The notes below the pieces were generated by a model that saw only the letters and a program-made list of their open reading frames with translations, was not told where the DNA came from and did no database searches. Below, in pieces: positions 9,282 to 17,829 of a DNA stretch of 64,000 nt. Where the stretch lies: assembly GCA_944391495.1 (NCBI GenBank), contig CALXTU010000001.1, forward strand, positions 123,981 through 187,980. The letters are read 5' to 3'. Numbering within the stretch: the stretch's first letter is position 1; each line of letters opens with the position of its first letter. Source of the stretch: an uncultured Alphaproteobacteria bacterium (GTDB lineage: Bacteria > Pseudomonadota > Alphaproteobacteria > RF32 > CAG-239). The position numbers were made by a program, and so were the translations under genes.

Positions 9282-9947
9282 TTAAGAGTTTTTGGGCAAT
9301 GAAACATCAGGCGCCCGCAGATAAAGCGGTTTCGGGAAATTAGGTTTCTTGGCGGATAAAGCTTTCAGACCGGCTTTTAACAATGCTTCGGACGGCAGGA
9401 AATCATACATTTTTATTGCATGCAGACATAATCCGCTCGGGGTGCTTAAAAAGCGTTCTACCCCGTCGCCGGCAAGCGAAACCAGCCGGCCTTTCAGCTG
9501 AGGGATAATATCTTCCCGCATCAAGGCCTGCGGTTCGGACTTTTTTTCCAGATGCCGGTCAAACAGCTGAACATAAAAATCATCGCGTCTGGTTTCAATG
9601 ATGACGGCATTTATCTCGGCAATATCTTCCTCCTCAAAAGTCTGCGCATAGGCGTCAAAGGCCGAAATACCGCCGACTTTCAAAGCCGGCGAGGCAAAGG
9701 CAAAGGCTCGAGCGGCGGCAATACCCGAACGAACGCCGGTAAACGAACCCGGCCCGACGCAGACAAACAAAGCGTCCAACTCATTGAACGCGACCGCAGA
9801 ATCGGCCAGCATCTTTTTTATCTGCGGCAATAATATCTCCGCCTGACCAAATTCGGTAAATTTTTCAAATTTTGACAACACAACGTCATTATGCCGCAAA
9901 ACAATGCTGCAACCGGCGCCCGTCGTATCAAAAGCCAAACTGTACAT
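9282..9947 (-). CDS. tsaB: tRNA threonylcarbamoyladenosine biosynthesis protein TsaB
   Basis: A 221-residue ASKHA-fold protein that scaffolds TsaD and TsaE in making t6A37 of ANN-decoding tRNAs. It opens with LAFDTTGAGCSIVL (the typical start is ILAIDTS) and has the signature CVGPGSFTGVRSGIAAARA. tsaE lies far away in this window (52.8 kb), so the pathway genes are scattered. Divergent from the PAS gene, with 93 bp of AT-rich DNA between. Confidence 0.93.
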   Translation of the reverse strand: MYSLAFDTTGAGCSIVLRHNDVVLSKFEKFTEFGQAEILLPQIKKMLADSAVAFNELDALFVCVGPGSFTGVRSGIAAARAFAFASPALKVGGISAFDAYAQTFEEEDIAEINAVIIETRRDDFYVQLFDRHLEKKSEPQALMREDIIPQLKGRLVSLAGDGVERFLSTPSGLCLHAIKMYDFLPSEALLKAGLKALSAKKPNFPKPLYLRAPDVSLPKNS

Positions 9948-10040
9948 TTTTCCACTTATCTTAAATTTAAATTTGAATAATGCTTTTTATATACTAAAAT
10001 CCGATAAGACACAATTATTTTTTGAAATCGCAAAATAATC

Positions 10041-11732
10041 ATGGATACCGAACTCTTACAAAATATGTATGATGCGGCGCCCGAACTCTGGTACGGAATC
10101 GGCGCTTTGATTGTTTTGCTGGCCGGAAGCTGCTTTGTTTTGATGTTTTCTTTACTCAGGATGCGACAAAAAAACTATTTTTTGCGCCGCGACCGCGAAA
10201 GATATGCCGAAACGCTTTATGCCTCACATGACGGATATTTTGCCTTTATTTACCCGGACGAAAAAGTCAACGATCCGCGGCGGACGATTACCGAGCGCTG
10301 CTCCAGACGGCTGGCCGTCATACTGGGATTAGAAAAAGGCGTTCAGTCGACTTTTGAAGACGTTTTAAAACATTTTTATAAAGACGATGTCAAAAAGATT
10401 TATAAATATGTCGGACTGCTGAAAGAGGAAGGCGTTGCATTTGAAGATTATTTCCTGCTCAAAACGGCCAATCGTTATATCCGACTTGAAGGGGTGCGGA
10501 TTAACGGTGCCGACGGAAATATTTATTGCGATATGATTTGGTTCAGAGACGTCAGCTTTGCCACGAATCGAATTAAATCGCTGGAAGAAGCGAAAAATGC
10601 CGGAGAGAAAAAGTTGCTCGTTTTGCAAGATCTGCTGGATAACCTGCCTTTCGCGGTATGGCTCAGAGATCATCAGTTGAACATTGTTTATTGTAATAAA
10701 AAATTTGCCGAATTTATTCCGGAAAAAAATAAAGACGAAATTATGGCCGAACATATTGAAATTGTCGGAACAAACGGCGAAAGCATATCCAAAACGCTGG
10801 CGGCACGGGTTCATAATACCAACCGTCTCGGAAAAACATCGGTCGGCGTCGTCATCAAAGGGCAGCGAATCGCCATGGAGGCCTTTGAGGTTCCTTTTTA
10901 TGCCGAGCAGAATTTGGAAAAGACTTATTCTGCCGGATGCCTGATTAACATTAACGAACTGGATCAGTTGCGACGTAATCTTAAACGGCATCAAGATGCC
11001 CAACTCGAAATTTTGGGAACCTTGGGAACGGCCTTTGCCGTGTTTGACCAAAATATGACTTTGAATTTTTACAATCAGTCTTTTACCAAACTATGGCAGC
11101 TTGACGCTTCACTGCTGGACGACAAGCCCGGCTATACGGCCTTTTTGGATATGATAAGGGAAAAAAGACTGTTGCCGGAAGTTCCGGATTATAAAGCTTT
11201 CCGGCAAAACGAGCTAAAGGCTTTTACTCAGATTATCGGCCCCGTAAACGATTTAATGCACCTGCCGAACGGCAAAACCCTGCGGCGGATGCGGGCGCCG
11301 TATCCGATGGGCGGAATCGTCTTTGCTTATGAAGATATTTCGGACCGGCTGGCGGCAACCAGTGCTTATAATGCGTTGATGTCGGTACAAAATGAAATCT
11401 TGTCCGGATTGTTTGACGCCGTTTTGATTTTCGGCGCCAACGGCCGGCTGATTTTCTTTAACGATGCTTACGTCCGTCTATGGAACGCCGATAAGAATTT
11501 TCTGGCCGGAGAACCGTCGTTTGACGAAGTATTGGACAGCCAGAGCCGCTTTCTGGCGCAGGATGAAGACTGGGAAACCCTGAAAAAGGGTATTCGGGAC
11601 AATATTTTGGATATGACTTCAAAAACCATGATTATGCAACGGCTTCATGCCGAGAATTTGAAACTCGGCGTTACGCATTTATCCGACGGTTCGCTGATGA
11701 TTGTTTTTCATCAGGCCGATCAAGAGTCTTAA
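10041..11732 (+). CDS. membrane PAS-domain protein resembling DivL sensor region, no kinase domain
   Basis: A 563-residue protein with one N-terminal membrane helix (about 18-40, GIGALIVLLAGSCFVLMFSL) and then three or four PAS-like modules (about 60-165, 190-300, 320-440, 450-560). Stretches such as GGIVFAYEDISDRL and DAVLIFGANGRLIFFNDAY are typical of the large alphaproteobacterial PAS sensors of the DivL group, which control the CckA-CtrA cell-cycle relay. Those proteins continue into dimerisation/phosphoacceptor and ATPase domains; here the reading frame ends directly after the last PAS, and nothing downstream resembles a kinase. It could be a natural truncated regulator or a degraded gene. 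The DivL relation is inference from similarity by eye. Confidence 0.75.
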   Translation: MDTELLQNMYDAAPELWYGIGALIVLLAGSCFVLMFSLLRMRQKNYFLRRDRERYAETLYASHDGYFAFIYPDEKVNDPRRTITERCSRRLAVILGLEKGVQSTFEDVLKHFYKDDVKKIYKYVGLLKEEGVAFEDYFLLKTANRYIRLEGVRINGADGNIYCDMIWFRDVSFATNRIKSLEEAKNAGEKKLLVLQDLLDNLPFAVWLRDHQLNIVYCNKKFAEFIPEKNKDEIMAEHIEIVGTNGESISKTLAARVHNTNRLGKTSVGVVIKGQRIAMEAFEVPFYAEQNLEKTYSAGCLININELDQLRRNLKRHQDAQLEILGTLGTAFAVFDQNMTLNFYNQSFTKLWQLDASLLDDKPGYTAFLDMIREKRLLPEVPDYKAFRQNELKAFTQIIGPVNDLMHLPNGKTLRRMRAPYPMGGIVFAYEDISDRLAATSAYNALMSVQNEILSGLFDAVLIFGANGRLIFFNDAYVRLWNADKNFLAGEPSFDEVLDSQSRFLAQDEDWETLKKGIRDNILDMTSKTMIMQRLHAENLKLGVTHLSDGSLMIVFHQADQES

Positions 11733-11797
11733 ATTGACATCAGACTAAATTTATGAGAATATGTATCCGGTTCAGCGGTCAGGCCCGGAGAAAATTA

Positions 11798-12616
11798 ATG
11801 ACAGAAGATGACGATATTTCGGCCAATATTGAATGGGGGCAGAAAAAAAGCCTTTCGGACAACACCAGAATGTCCCGCCGGATTAATATAAAGAAAGTTC
11901 TGGAAAGCGAAGCCAAGGATCGCAAAAATTTTAAAGCTACTTCCAAACAAATAAAGAATCTGCCGCCCAGCCTGAAAAAATTGCGAATCAAAATTAAAGA
12001 TGTTTACGACGAAGAAGATGAGGACGAAGATGAAAACGAAGTTATTTTTCATTTTTCGCTGGAAGATGAAAATTCTTCACTCCTCAATGCTCTGAAAGAA
12101 GACGAAAAAAGCAAACTGCAATTTCAAAAAACACTGGAAAACCAGAAGTTGCAACAAACCGCCGGGAAAATGGAAGCCTTGTTGACCGCGGACAAGATGT
12201 CAAAACAAGTCGGGCTGAAGGGCCTGAAAAGAAAGGTTATCAACGACGGTATTCAGGATATTGCGCAAAACGACGATACATTCAACAAAGCCCTGGTTAG
12301 AGACGTTGCCGCCAAAACCAAAATTAAAATCAGGCCGGAAAAAATGTCGCGCCGTGAAACGGCCGATATGATCAAAGGGCTGAATAAACTGCAAAAGGCA
12401 GCAACGGTCGTTGAACAACCGAAAGAGAATCTTCTGGATGACTTAAAAACCGAAGAACTTATCCGCATCGGCAAAAACCGCGACGAACAGAAAACGGCTG
12501 AAATTATTTTGGAAAAATCCGGACGCAAAGAAGCCCGCAACAACGACAAACAAGATAAGAAAAAAGAACAACAAAAAGTAAAAACAGCTCTTCAACAGGC
12601 CAAAGTCCGAGAATAG
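11798..12616 (+). CDS. charged hypothetical protein
   Basis: Not recognised. With the start chosen here it has 272 residues. An in-frame ATG at 11753 would add 15, but GGAG at 11787-11790 stands 7 nt before the ATG at 11798, so the shorter form is preferred. The protein is strongly charged, with no signal or membrane segment. A cluster of Asp/Glu (about 72-83, YDEEDEDEDENE) is followed by Lys/Gln-rich helical sequence and a basic tail. Convergent with the DnaJ-like gene, 2 bp apart. Confidence 0.7.
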   Translation: MTEDDDISANIEWGQKKSLSDNTRMSRRINIKKVLESEAKDRKNFKATSKQIKNLPPSLKKLRIKIKDVYDEEDEDEDENEVIFHFSLEDENSSLLNALKEDEKSKLQFQKTLENQKLQQTAGKMEALLTADKMSKQVGLKGLKRKVINDGIQDIAQNDDTFNKALVRDVAAKTKIKIRPEKMSRRETADMIKGLNKLQKAATVVEQPKENLLDDLKTEELIRIGKNRDEQKTAEIILEKSGRKEARNNDKQDKKKEQQKVKTALQQAKVRE

Positions 12617-12618
12617 TT

Positions 12619-13155
12619 TCAGCTTAATTTGGCAAGCAAAGATTTATAGGTCGTACTCAGAATTTTGAATTTTTCCTCAGCAGAATTATCCGTTCCATTA
12701 ATATCAGGGTGATATTTTTTGACGGCTTTTTTATAAGCCTTTTTCAGTGCCGAAATTTCAAGATCTTCATATTCAAGCTCCATAATCTTTAACCCTTCGC
12801 GTTCGTCGGGGGTCAGATGAATCCCCGGCTTGCCGGTATTGGGCAGAAAATCATCGAAGATATTGTATCCGCCGTCAAAATCAAAACCAAAATTATATTT
12901 GACACGGGAAGAAAATTTAAAACGCCGGCGCAAATTTTCTTCCTCTTCGGCAACATTTTCATCGCCGTAATAATTCCAGTTGGCATTGTATTGCTGTACA
13001 TGTTCCAGACAAAACCAATAATATTCTTTCAGACGACGGTCCTTCGGCGCACGGTATTCTCCGGCTTTGGTGCAGCCGGGATGATCGCAGACGTGATGAC
13101 CGTCACCGTTCTGCGGTGCAAAATATTTGCTTTGCCGTCGTTTGTTTGTCTTCAT
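12619..13155 (-). CDS. DnaJ-domain protein with N-terminal Cys/His motif
   Basis: A 178-residue co-chaperone-like protein. The N-terminal part has a conserved Cys/His set (VCDHPGCTKAGEYRAPKDRR, then WFCLEHV) likely to bind zinc. The last 55 residues form a J domain with the HPD triad in KKYHPDINGTDN, which stimulates DnaK ATPase. The J domain at the C-terminus rather than the N-terminus is normal for this alphaproteobacterial family. It is not the main DnaJ, which has G/F and four CXXCXGXG repeats. The client is unknown. Confidence 0.88.
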   Translation of the reverse strand: MKTNKRRQSKYFAPQNGDGHHVCDHPGCTKAGEYRAPKDRRLKEYYWFCLEHVQQYNANWNYYGDENVAEEEENLRRRFKFSSRVKYNFGFDFDGGYNIFDDFLPNTGKPGIHLTPDEREGLKIMELEYEDLEISALKKAYKKAVKKYHPDINGTDNSAEEKFKILSTTYKSLLAKLS

Positions 13156-13302
13156 TTTCTTTTCCAGAATTGCGGGCGTATTGTTTGAAAATAGCTTATT
13201 TCACAAATGAGCGCAAGAATTTATTTGTTATTGTATTGCGGCAAAAAACTCTTTATACTTTGGCTGAAATTAACAGTATTTGTAAACGGAACCAGTGTTA
13301 AA

Positions 13303-14145
13303 ATGCCGGAATTGCCAGAAGTTGAAACCATAAAAACCGCTGTTGAAAAAGGAATCGGCCAGGCCCGCATTGAGGAGGTCATTGTCCGCAACGGTGCCTT
13401 GAGAGTGAAAGTTCCGACCGATTTGCCGCAGAAAATTACCGGCGCCGTTATTACGCGATACCGGCGAATCGCCAAATACATCATTATCGAACTTAATAAT
13501 AACCAAAGTCTTATCTGGCATATGGGAATGAGCGGCAAGGTTAAATTGTGCGATGAACCGCCAAAAAGCTTTGAAAAGCACGACCATATTATCATCCGAA
13601 CAAGTAACGGCGTTATTATTTATAACGATCCCCGCCGGTTCGGGGTATTAACCTATTGCGCAACGGACAAACTCTCAACCAGTCCGCTGCTGGCGCATTG
13701 CGGCCTTGATCCTTTTGATAAAAAACTGACGGCAGAATATTTGTTCGGACAAATGCAGAAAAGAAAAAAAACGCCGGTCAAGCAAATACTGCTGAATCAG
13801 GAAATCGTTGCCGGAATCGGTAATATTTACGCTTCAGAAATTTTGTACGAAGCGCGAATATCTCCTTTGCGACCGGCGGCAAACATTGGTCTTGAAGAAT
13901 GTAAAACTCTGGTTACCTGTATACGTAAGGTGTTGCAAAAAGCCATAAAGGCCGGCGGCTCGACTCTGCGCGACTACAAAAAACCGGACGGCAGTCTGGG
14001 ATATTTTCAAAATATGCACTGCGTTTACAACAAAACCGGCCAACCTTGTCCGGATTGTATTTGCGATATTGCTCAAACCGGCGGCATCAAAAAAACCGTT
14101 TTGGGCGGACGTTCAACTTTTTATTGTGAAAGGTTGCAAAAATGA
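13303..14145 (+). CDS. mutM: formamidopyrimidine-DNA glycosylase
   Basis: A base-excision repair enzyme removing 8-oxoG and Fapy lesions, 280 residues. The start is set at MPELPEVETI because the mature N-terminal Pro is the catalytic nucleophile and Glu3 is also catalytic; the frame is open further upstream to 13207, but that sequence is not protein-like for this family. Other landmarks are HMGMSGK, DPRRFG and GIGNIYASEILYEA. The C-terminal zinc finger is odd: CPDC is present, but after 22 rather than about 16 residues comes YCERLQK, so the usual fourth Cys is Leu. An extra Cys (CPDCIC) might substitute. Overlaps the next gene by 4 nt. Confidence 0.94.
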   Translation: MPELPEVETIKTAVEKGIGQARIEEVIVRNGALRVKVPTDLPQKITGAVITRYRRIAKYIIIELNNNQSLIWHMGMSGKVKLCDEPPKSFEKHDHIIIRTSNGVIIYNDPRRFGVLTYCATDKLSTSPLLAHCGLDPFDKKLTAEYLFGQMQKRKKTPVKQILLNQEIVAGIGNIYASEILYEARISPLRPAANIGLEECKTLVTCIRKVLQKAIKAGGSTLRDYKKPDGSLGYFQNMHCVYNKTGQPCPDCICDIAQTGGIKKTVLGGRSTFYCERLQK

Positions 14146-14510
14146 GACGAATTTTACAAATCTTGTTGGTATTGACGGGAATGTTCTGTATGACTCCGAC
14201 GGCTCACGCAGCTTTTGTTGCCGGGTTGGAGGATATTCCTTTGCCCGGCGGATTGAATCAGATTGAAAACGGTAACTTGAGTTTCGGCAACGAAGAAATA
14301 CGTCTGATTGAAGTTTACCTGACTTCCGAAAATTTGAGTTTTGAAGAAGTCGGACGTTTTTATCTGGAAACACTCCCGCAAATGGGCTGGCAGCTCAAAA
14401 AAAACAAAAAGCAAAAATTTTTGTTTGAACGCGAGGGAGAAACCCTTGAAATCAGCAGGGAATCGGCTAAACCGCTGATTGTTCGCTTAACCGTAAAAAG
14501 TAAACCCTGA
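14142..14510 (+). CDS. small secreted hypothetical protein
   Basis: A 122-residue protein with a clear signal peptide (about 1-23, hydrophobic core then TAHAA) and a mature part of about 99 residues with a GLEDIPLPGGL opening. No known catalytic motif is seen. The mature protein probably forms a small mixed fold in the periplasm. It shares ATGA with mutM, so the two are co-translated, but no shared function is evident. I recall similar small proteins as uncharacterised in Alphaproteobacteria; no name is offered. Confidence 0.75.
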   Translation: MRRILQILLVLTGMFCMTPTAHAAFVAGLEDIPLPGGLNQIENGNLSFGNEEIRLIEVYLTSENLSFEEVGRFYLETLPQMGWQLKKNKKQKFLFEREGETLEISRESAKPLIVRLTVKSKP

Positions 14511-14520
14511 GGAAAAACCT

Positions 14521-15270
14521 ATGGAAGAAAACAACACTATTTTAACGGCCGTTGACGGTAATATCGGCATTATAACGTTAAACCGACCGGAGGACATGAA
14601 CGCGGTTAATTTGGAAATGCTGAATGAGATCGCCTATCAGGTACAAACCTGGGAATACGACGATGCCATCCGCTGCATTATTATTCGGGGCAGCGATACG
14701 ACCTTTGCCGCGGGAATCGATATCAAAGCATTGAGCCTTGAGATTGAACAGCAGAGTCTTGCCCTGAAAGCCTGGCAGGACGAGTTTAACAAAATCGCCA
14801 ATTGCTGCAAACCTCTTATTATTGCCGTTTCCGGTTATGCGCTCGGTCTGGGGTGCGATCTGGCATTGGCCGGAGATATTATTTTGGCAGCGGAAGCAGC
14901 CCAAATCGGCTATCCGGAGCTTTCAATCGGCACCATTCCGTCTTTCGGCGGGTGCTCGCGGTTGATTCACCGCATCGGCAAAGCCAAAGCCATGGAAATG
15001 GTTTTGACCGGACGTGCCATGAGTGCCGAAGAGGCCTCGCTCTGCGGACTTATCAGCCGAACGGTGCCGCTTAAAGATTTGTTTGACGAGGCGCTCCGGG
15101 TGGCCAATCGAATCGCCTCACTGCCGTATCAGGCCGTTTTGCAGGCTAAAGAGACTCTGAAACAAGTTGAAAATATGAATCTGCAAAACGGGTTGGAACT
15201 TGAACTTAAAAGTTGTCGTTTAAGTATGAATACGCCAGAATTTCGGAATATTTTGCAGAATTTTAAATAA
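14521..15270 (+). CDS. enoyl-CoA hydratase/isomerase family protein
   Basis: A 249-residue crotonase-fold enzyme. The oxyanion-hole segments are visible: FAAGIDIKAL (usual form AFxAGxDLxE) and the ALGLGCDLALAGD stretch. The acyl-CoA site continues with GYPELSIGTIPSFGGCSRL, where the Glu of PEL matches the first catalytic Glu; the second usual Glu is not evident in the GCSRL region. Likely hydrates trans-2-enoyl-CoA in fatty-acid or amino-acid breakdown, but the substrate cannot be read from sequence. It lies 10 bp after the small secreted gene and is followed by a short GCCGA/TCGGC hairpin. Confidence 0.88.
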   Translation: MEENNTILTAVDGNIGIITLNRPEDMNAVNLEMLNEIAYQVQTWEYDDAIRCIIIRGSDTTFAAGIDIKALSLEIEQQSLALKAWQDEFNKIANCCKPLIIAVSGYALGLGCDLALAGDIILAAEAAQIGYPELSIGTIPSFGGCSRLIHRIGKAKAMEMVLTGRAMSAEEASLCGLISRTVPLKDLFDEALRVANRIASLPYQAVLQAKETLKQVENMNLQNGLELELKSCRLSMNTPEFRNILQNFK

Positions 15271-15307
15271 AAATGGCCGAGAATCGGCTTTGAGGCCAAA
15301 ATTATTG

Positions 15308-15336
15308 TTGACTTCTGCGCCGGTTCAAGTTACTAA
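15308..15336 (+). promoter_or_regulatory. putative rpsT promoter
   Basis: TTGACT (15308-15313) and TACTAA (15331-15336) are separated by 17 bp, about 50 bp before the rpsT start. This matches a sigma-70-type promoter and would give a leader of roughly 45 nt. It is inference from consensus only. Confidence 0.5.
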
Positions 15337-15389
15337 AGGCATTAACATAAAAAATCGGAATAACTTTTTATTGGAAATGGAAGAAAAAA

Positions 15390-15650
15390 ATGGCCAATCA
15401 TAAATCTGCGAAAAGCAGAATCGTAAGAAATAATAAACGGGCTATCATCAACGGCGCCCGCAGAAGCCGCGTTCGCACTTTTATTAAAAAAGTTGAAGCC
15501 GCGATTGCCGCCGGTGATAAAGAACTGGCCGCTTCGGCTTTTAAAACAGCCGAATCAGAAATGATGCGCGCCGTACGTAAAGGTGTTTTCAAAATGAACA
15601 CCGCCGCTCGTAAGGTTTCAAGACTTTCGCATAAGATTAAAGCTTTATAA
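15390..15650 (+). CDS. rpsT: 30S ribosomal protein S20
   Basis: An 86-residue, very basic protein binding the 5' domain of 16S rRNA. The family opening MANHKSAKSRIVRNNKRAII and the ending AARKVSRLSHKIKAL are intact. In many Alphaproteobacteria rpsT lies immediately upstream of dnaA, as here. It has its own promoter and is followed by a long perfect hairpin, so it forms a single-gene transcription unit. Confidence 0.98.
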   Translation: MANHKSAKSRIVRNNKRAIINGARRSRVRTFIKKVEAAIAAGDKELAASAFKTAESEMMRAVRKGVFKMNTAARKVSRLSHKIKAL

Positions 15651-15666
15651 GCCGACGCATTTTTAC

Positions 15667-15724
15667 AAAAGACACAAACTCTGCTCCGAAGACTAACAAG
15701 GGGCTGTAAGGGTTTGTGTCTTTT
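15667..15724 (+). terminator. long hairpin after rpsT
   Basis: A perfect 13-bp inverted repeat: AAAAGACACAAAC (15667-15679) pairs with GTTTGTGTCTTTT (15712-15724). The 32-nt loop can extend the stem through CTGCTCC/GGGGCTG (one mismatch, one G-U). The T-rich right arm makes it a likely intrinsic terminator for rpsT, although the loop is unusually long. Confidence 0.65.
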
Positions 15725-16271
15725 GCGTTAAAAACGGCAGAATCCGGGCGACTCCTGTGAATCTCCCTGTCAAGAAATTTAATTGATATGTTCGGTAAAA
15801 GTTCTGTTGTTTTTATTTTTTTTTGACCTAATATTCAGATAACTTTTGTTAGAGAATTTTGAATTTGATTTGAAATTTTTTAGAATCTAAAAAAGCAGAC
15901 AGAACCGTCGATCTATTAGTTGTCAGTTCGGACGGCCAGGGTTTATGAGGGGAATTTAGACCTTGCGTTCGGAAAGTCCGTTCCTTATATATACGGCAGA
16001 TATGAGCAGATAAACCGAATCATGTGTTTGGTGTCGTGAGATATTTGCCGGGCAGTCGGAATTTTGATATGCCGCGGTCGTATATAGAGGAGCCCTGGAC
16101 AGATTATAAGACACCTTTGGTGATGCCGTTTGAATACCGAAACAATGATCATTGCGGCGGGAAAAACGGTTTAAGACGGGTGGCTTGTGAGTTAGCCGGG
16201 CAGAGATTTCCGATACCGAACGATGCTGGCAAGGGGTTTAATTTTTTTTGAGATTAGATTGGGGAGTAAAA
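15725..16271. other. 547-bp gap upstream of dnaA (possible regulatory or origin region)
   Basis: This gap holds an AT-rich tract (about 15806-15893) and more mixed sequence after it. I found no convincing DnaA boxes, no parS and no clear promoter. TTGACC at 15823-15828 is a possible -35, but the hexamer 17 bp further on (TTGTTA) is weak. An open frame of 75 codons from GTG at 16024 to 16251 fills the second half; it has no good ribosome site and resembles nothing I know. GGGGAG at 16261-16266 is the dnaA ribosome site. Confidence 0.4.
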
Positions 16272-17717
16272 ATGGCCGAAGAAGCAATTGTTAATGACGC
16301 AACCGTTTTGGATCAATGGGGGCAGATTTGCGATCAAATGAAAAATGAGATCGGAGAAACGGCGTTTGACAGCTGGCTTAAGCCTTTGACAGTCGGGTCT
16401 TTCAGCAACGGAACAATGAACATCTGTGTTCCTACCCGCTTTATGAGAAACTGGGTCATTACCAATTACAGCGACAGAATTCATAAAATATGGCAAAAGA
16501 AAAATCCGCAGATTCAAAATATTAATTTTATTGTTCAGGCCGGGCAGGAGCCGATTGTTTCCAAAGGGCTATATAACCCGACCTGTCGTTCGCTTTTGAA
16601 AAAAATCAACTCATCTCCGGTACCGCACAACATTTATCAGTCCGGAATCAATTCAGTGGCGGCCAATGCCAATGACGGTGCCTTAAACGATTCATTGTCG
16701 GTTCCGTTGAACCCCCAATATACTTTTGAAAATTTTGTTGTCGGCAAGACCAATGAATTTGCTTATGCCGCCGCCCGCAAGGTGGCCGAATCGCGCAACA
16801 TTTCTTTTAACCCGCTGTTTTTGTACTCCGGTGTCGGCCTGGGCAAAACTCATCTGATGCACGCCATTGCCTGGCATATCAAACAGCAGGATCCCAGCCG
16901 GCATATCGTTTATCTTTCGGCAGAAAAGTTTATGTATAAATTCGTACGGGCTTTGCGCTATAAAGACACGACGGCTTTTAAAGAGCAATTCCGTTCGGTT
17001 GACGTGCTGATGGTTGATGACGTACAGTTCATGGGCGGCAAAGATACCACTCAGGAAGAATTTTTTTATACGTTTAACTCCTTAATTGAGGAAGGCCGGC
17101 AGATTATTATTTCGGCCGATAAATCGCCGGCAGATCTGGAGGGAATCGAAGCCCGGCTTAAATCACGTCTGGGTTGTGGTCTGGTTGCCGACATTCACCC
17201 GACTGATTTTGATCTGCGTATGGGTATTTTGAACAGCAAAGCCCGTCAGCTTGGTTTTGAGCTGCCGCAGAAAGTCGCCGAGTTCCTGGCTACCAAAATC
17301 ACCTCAAACATTCGCGAGCTGGAAGGCGCTCTGCGCCGGGTTATTGCCCATTCTCAGCTGCTGAGCAACCACGAAATCACGCTGGACATGACGCAGGACA
17401 TTTTGAAAGATATGCTGCGTTCGTTTGACAAGCGCACGACAATTGATGAAATCCAGAAAAAAGTTGCCGAATATTTCAATATTTCGGTTAAAGAAATGCA
17501 GTCTTCACGGCGTGCCAGAACCGTTGCCCGGCCGCGGCAGATCGCCATGTATCTGGCCAAACAACTGACTTCACGTTCGCTGCCGGAAATCGGCCGCAAG
17601 TTCGACCGCGACCACACCACGGTTATGCATGCCGTACGCAAGGTTGAAGAACTGGTGCTTGAAGATATGTCGCTGGCCGAAAATGTTGAGGCTCTGCGTC
17701 GGATGCTTGAGGCTTAA
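16272..17717 (+). CDS. dnaA: chromosomal replication initiator protein DnaA
   Basis: A 481-residue initiator that binds DnaA boxes and opens the origin. Domain I (about 1-85) is the protein-interaction part; a linker of about 60 residues follows. Domain III is an AAA+ ATPase with Walker A GVGLGKTHLM and Walker B VLMVDDVQF. Domain IV ends with the DNA-binding signature DHTTVMHAVRKVEEL. The start is the ATG at 16272, 6 nt after GGGGAG; the frame is open 8 codons further to a TTG without a ribosome site. It is followed by dnaN and recF in the common order. Confidence 0.97.
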   Translation: MAEEAIVNDATVLDQWGQICDQMKNEIGETAFDSWLKPLTVGSFSNGTMNICVPTRFMRNWVITNYSDRIHKIWQKKNPQIQNINFIVQAGQEPIVSKGLYNPTCRSLLKKINSSPVPHNIYQSGINSVAANANDGALNDSLSVPLNPQYTFENFVVGKTNEFAYAAARKVAESRNISFNPLFLYSGVGLGKTHLMHAIAWHIKQQDPSRHIVYLSAEKFMYKFVRALRYKDTTAFKEQFRSVDVLMVDDVQFMGGKDTTQEEFFYTFNSLIEEGRQIIISADKSPADLEGIEARLKSRLGCGLVADIHPTDFDLRMGILNSKARQLGFELPQKVAEFLATKITSNIRELEGALRRVIAHSQLLSNHEITLDMTQDILKDMLRSFDKRTTIDEIQKKVAEYFNISVKEMQSSRRARTVARPRQIAMYLAKQLTSRSLPEIGRKFDRDHTTVMHAVRKVEELVLEDMSLAENVEALRRMLEA

Positions 17718-17737
17718 ATTAACTTAAAAATCTGTTG

Positions 17738-17814
17738 ACGACTTATTGTTTTGTCTTTTGATTTCGGCGGCTTATGCTATCATTTAGACAAAGTTAACAA
17801 TAAGTCGTTTTTTT
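17738..17814 (+). promoter_or_regulatory. inverted repeat flanking dnaN promoter / dnaA terminator
   Basis: ACGACTTATTGTT (17738-17750) and AACAATAAGTCGT (17796-17808) form a perfect 13-bp inverted repeat, followed by a T run (to 17814). Between the arms lies a putative promoter: TTGTCT (17751-17756), 16 bp, TATGCT (17773-17778). The arms could form a terminator hairpin for dnaA, an operator bracketing the dnaN promoter, or both. Confidence 0.5.
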
Positions 17815-17829
17815 ATATGGATTTGAAAG

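Noticed and set aside
14060..14145. Frameshift at the end of mutM
   Set aside because: Deleting one T would restore a Cys, but the frame then runs on through the next gene's start, while the present ending YCERLQK aligns with the normal C-terminus.
15823..15851. dnaA promoter
   Set aside because: TTGACC is a fair -35, but the hexamer at the right distance is poor, so it is not listed as a promoter.
16024..16251. 75-codon frame upstream of dnaA
   Set aside because: No ribosome site, GTG start, no recognisable family. Recorded as gap content rather than as a gene.
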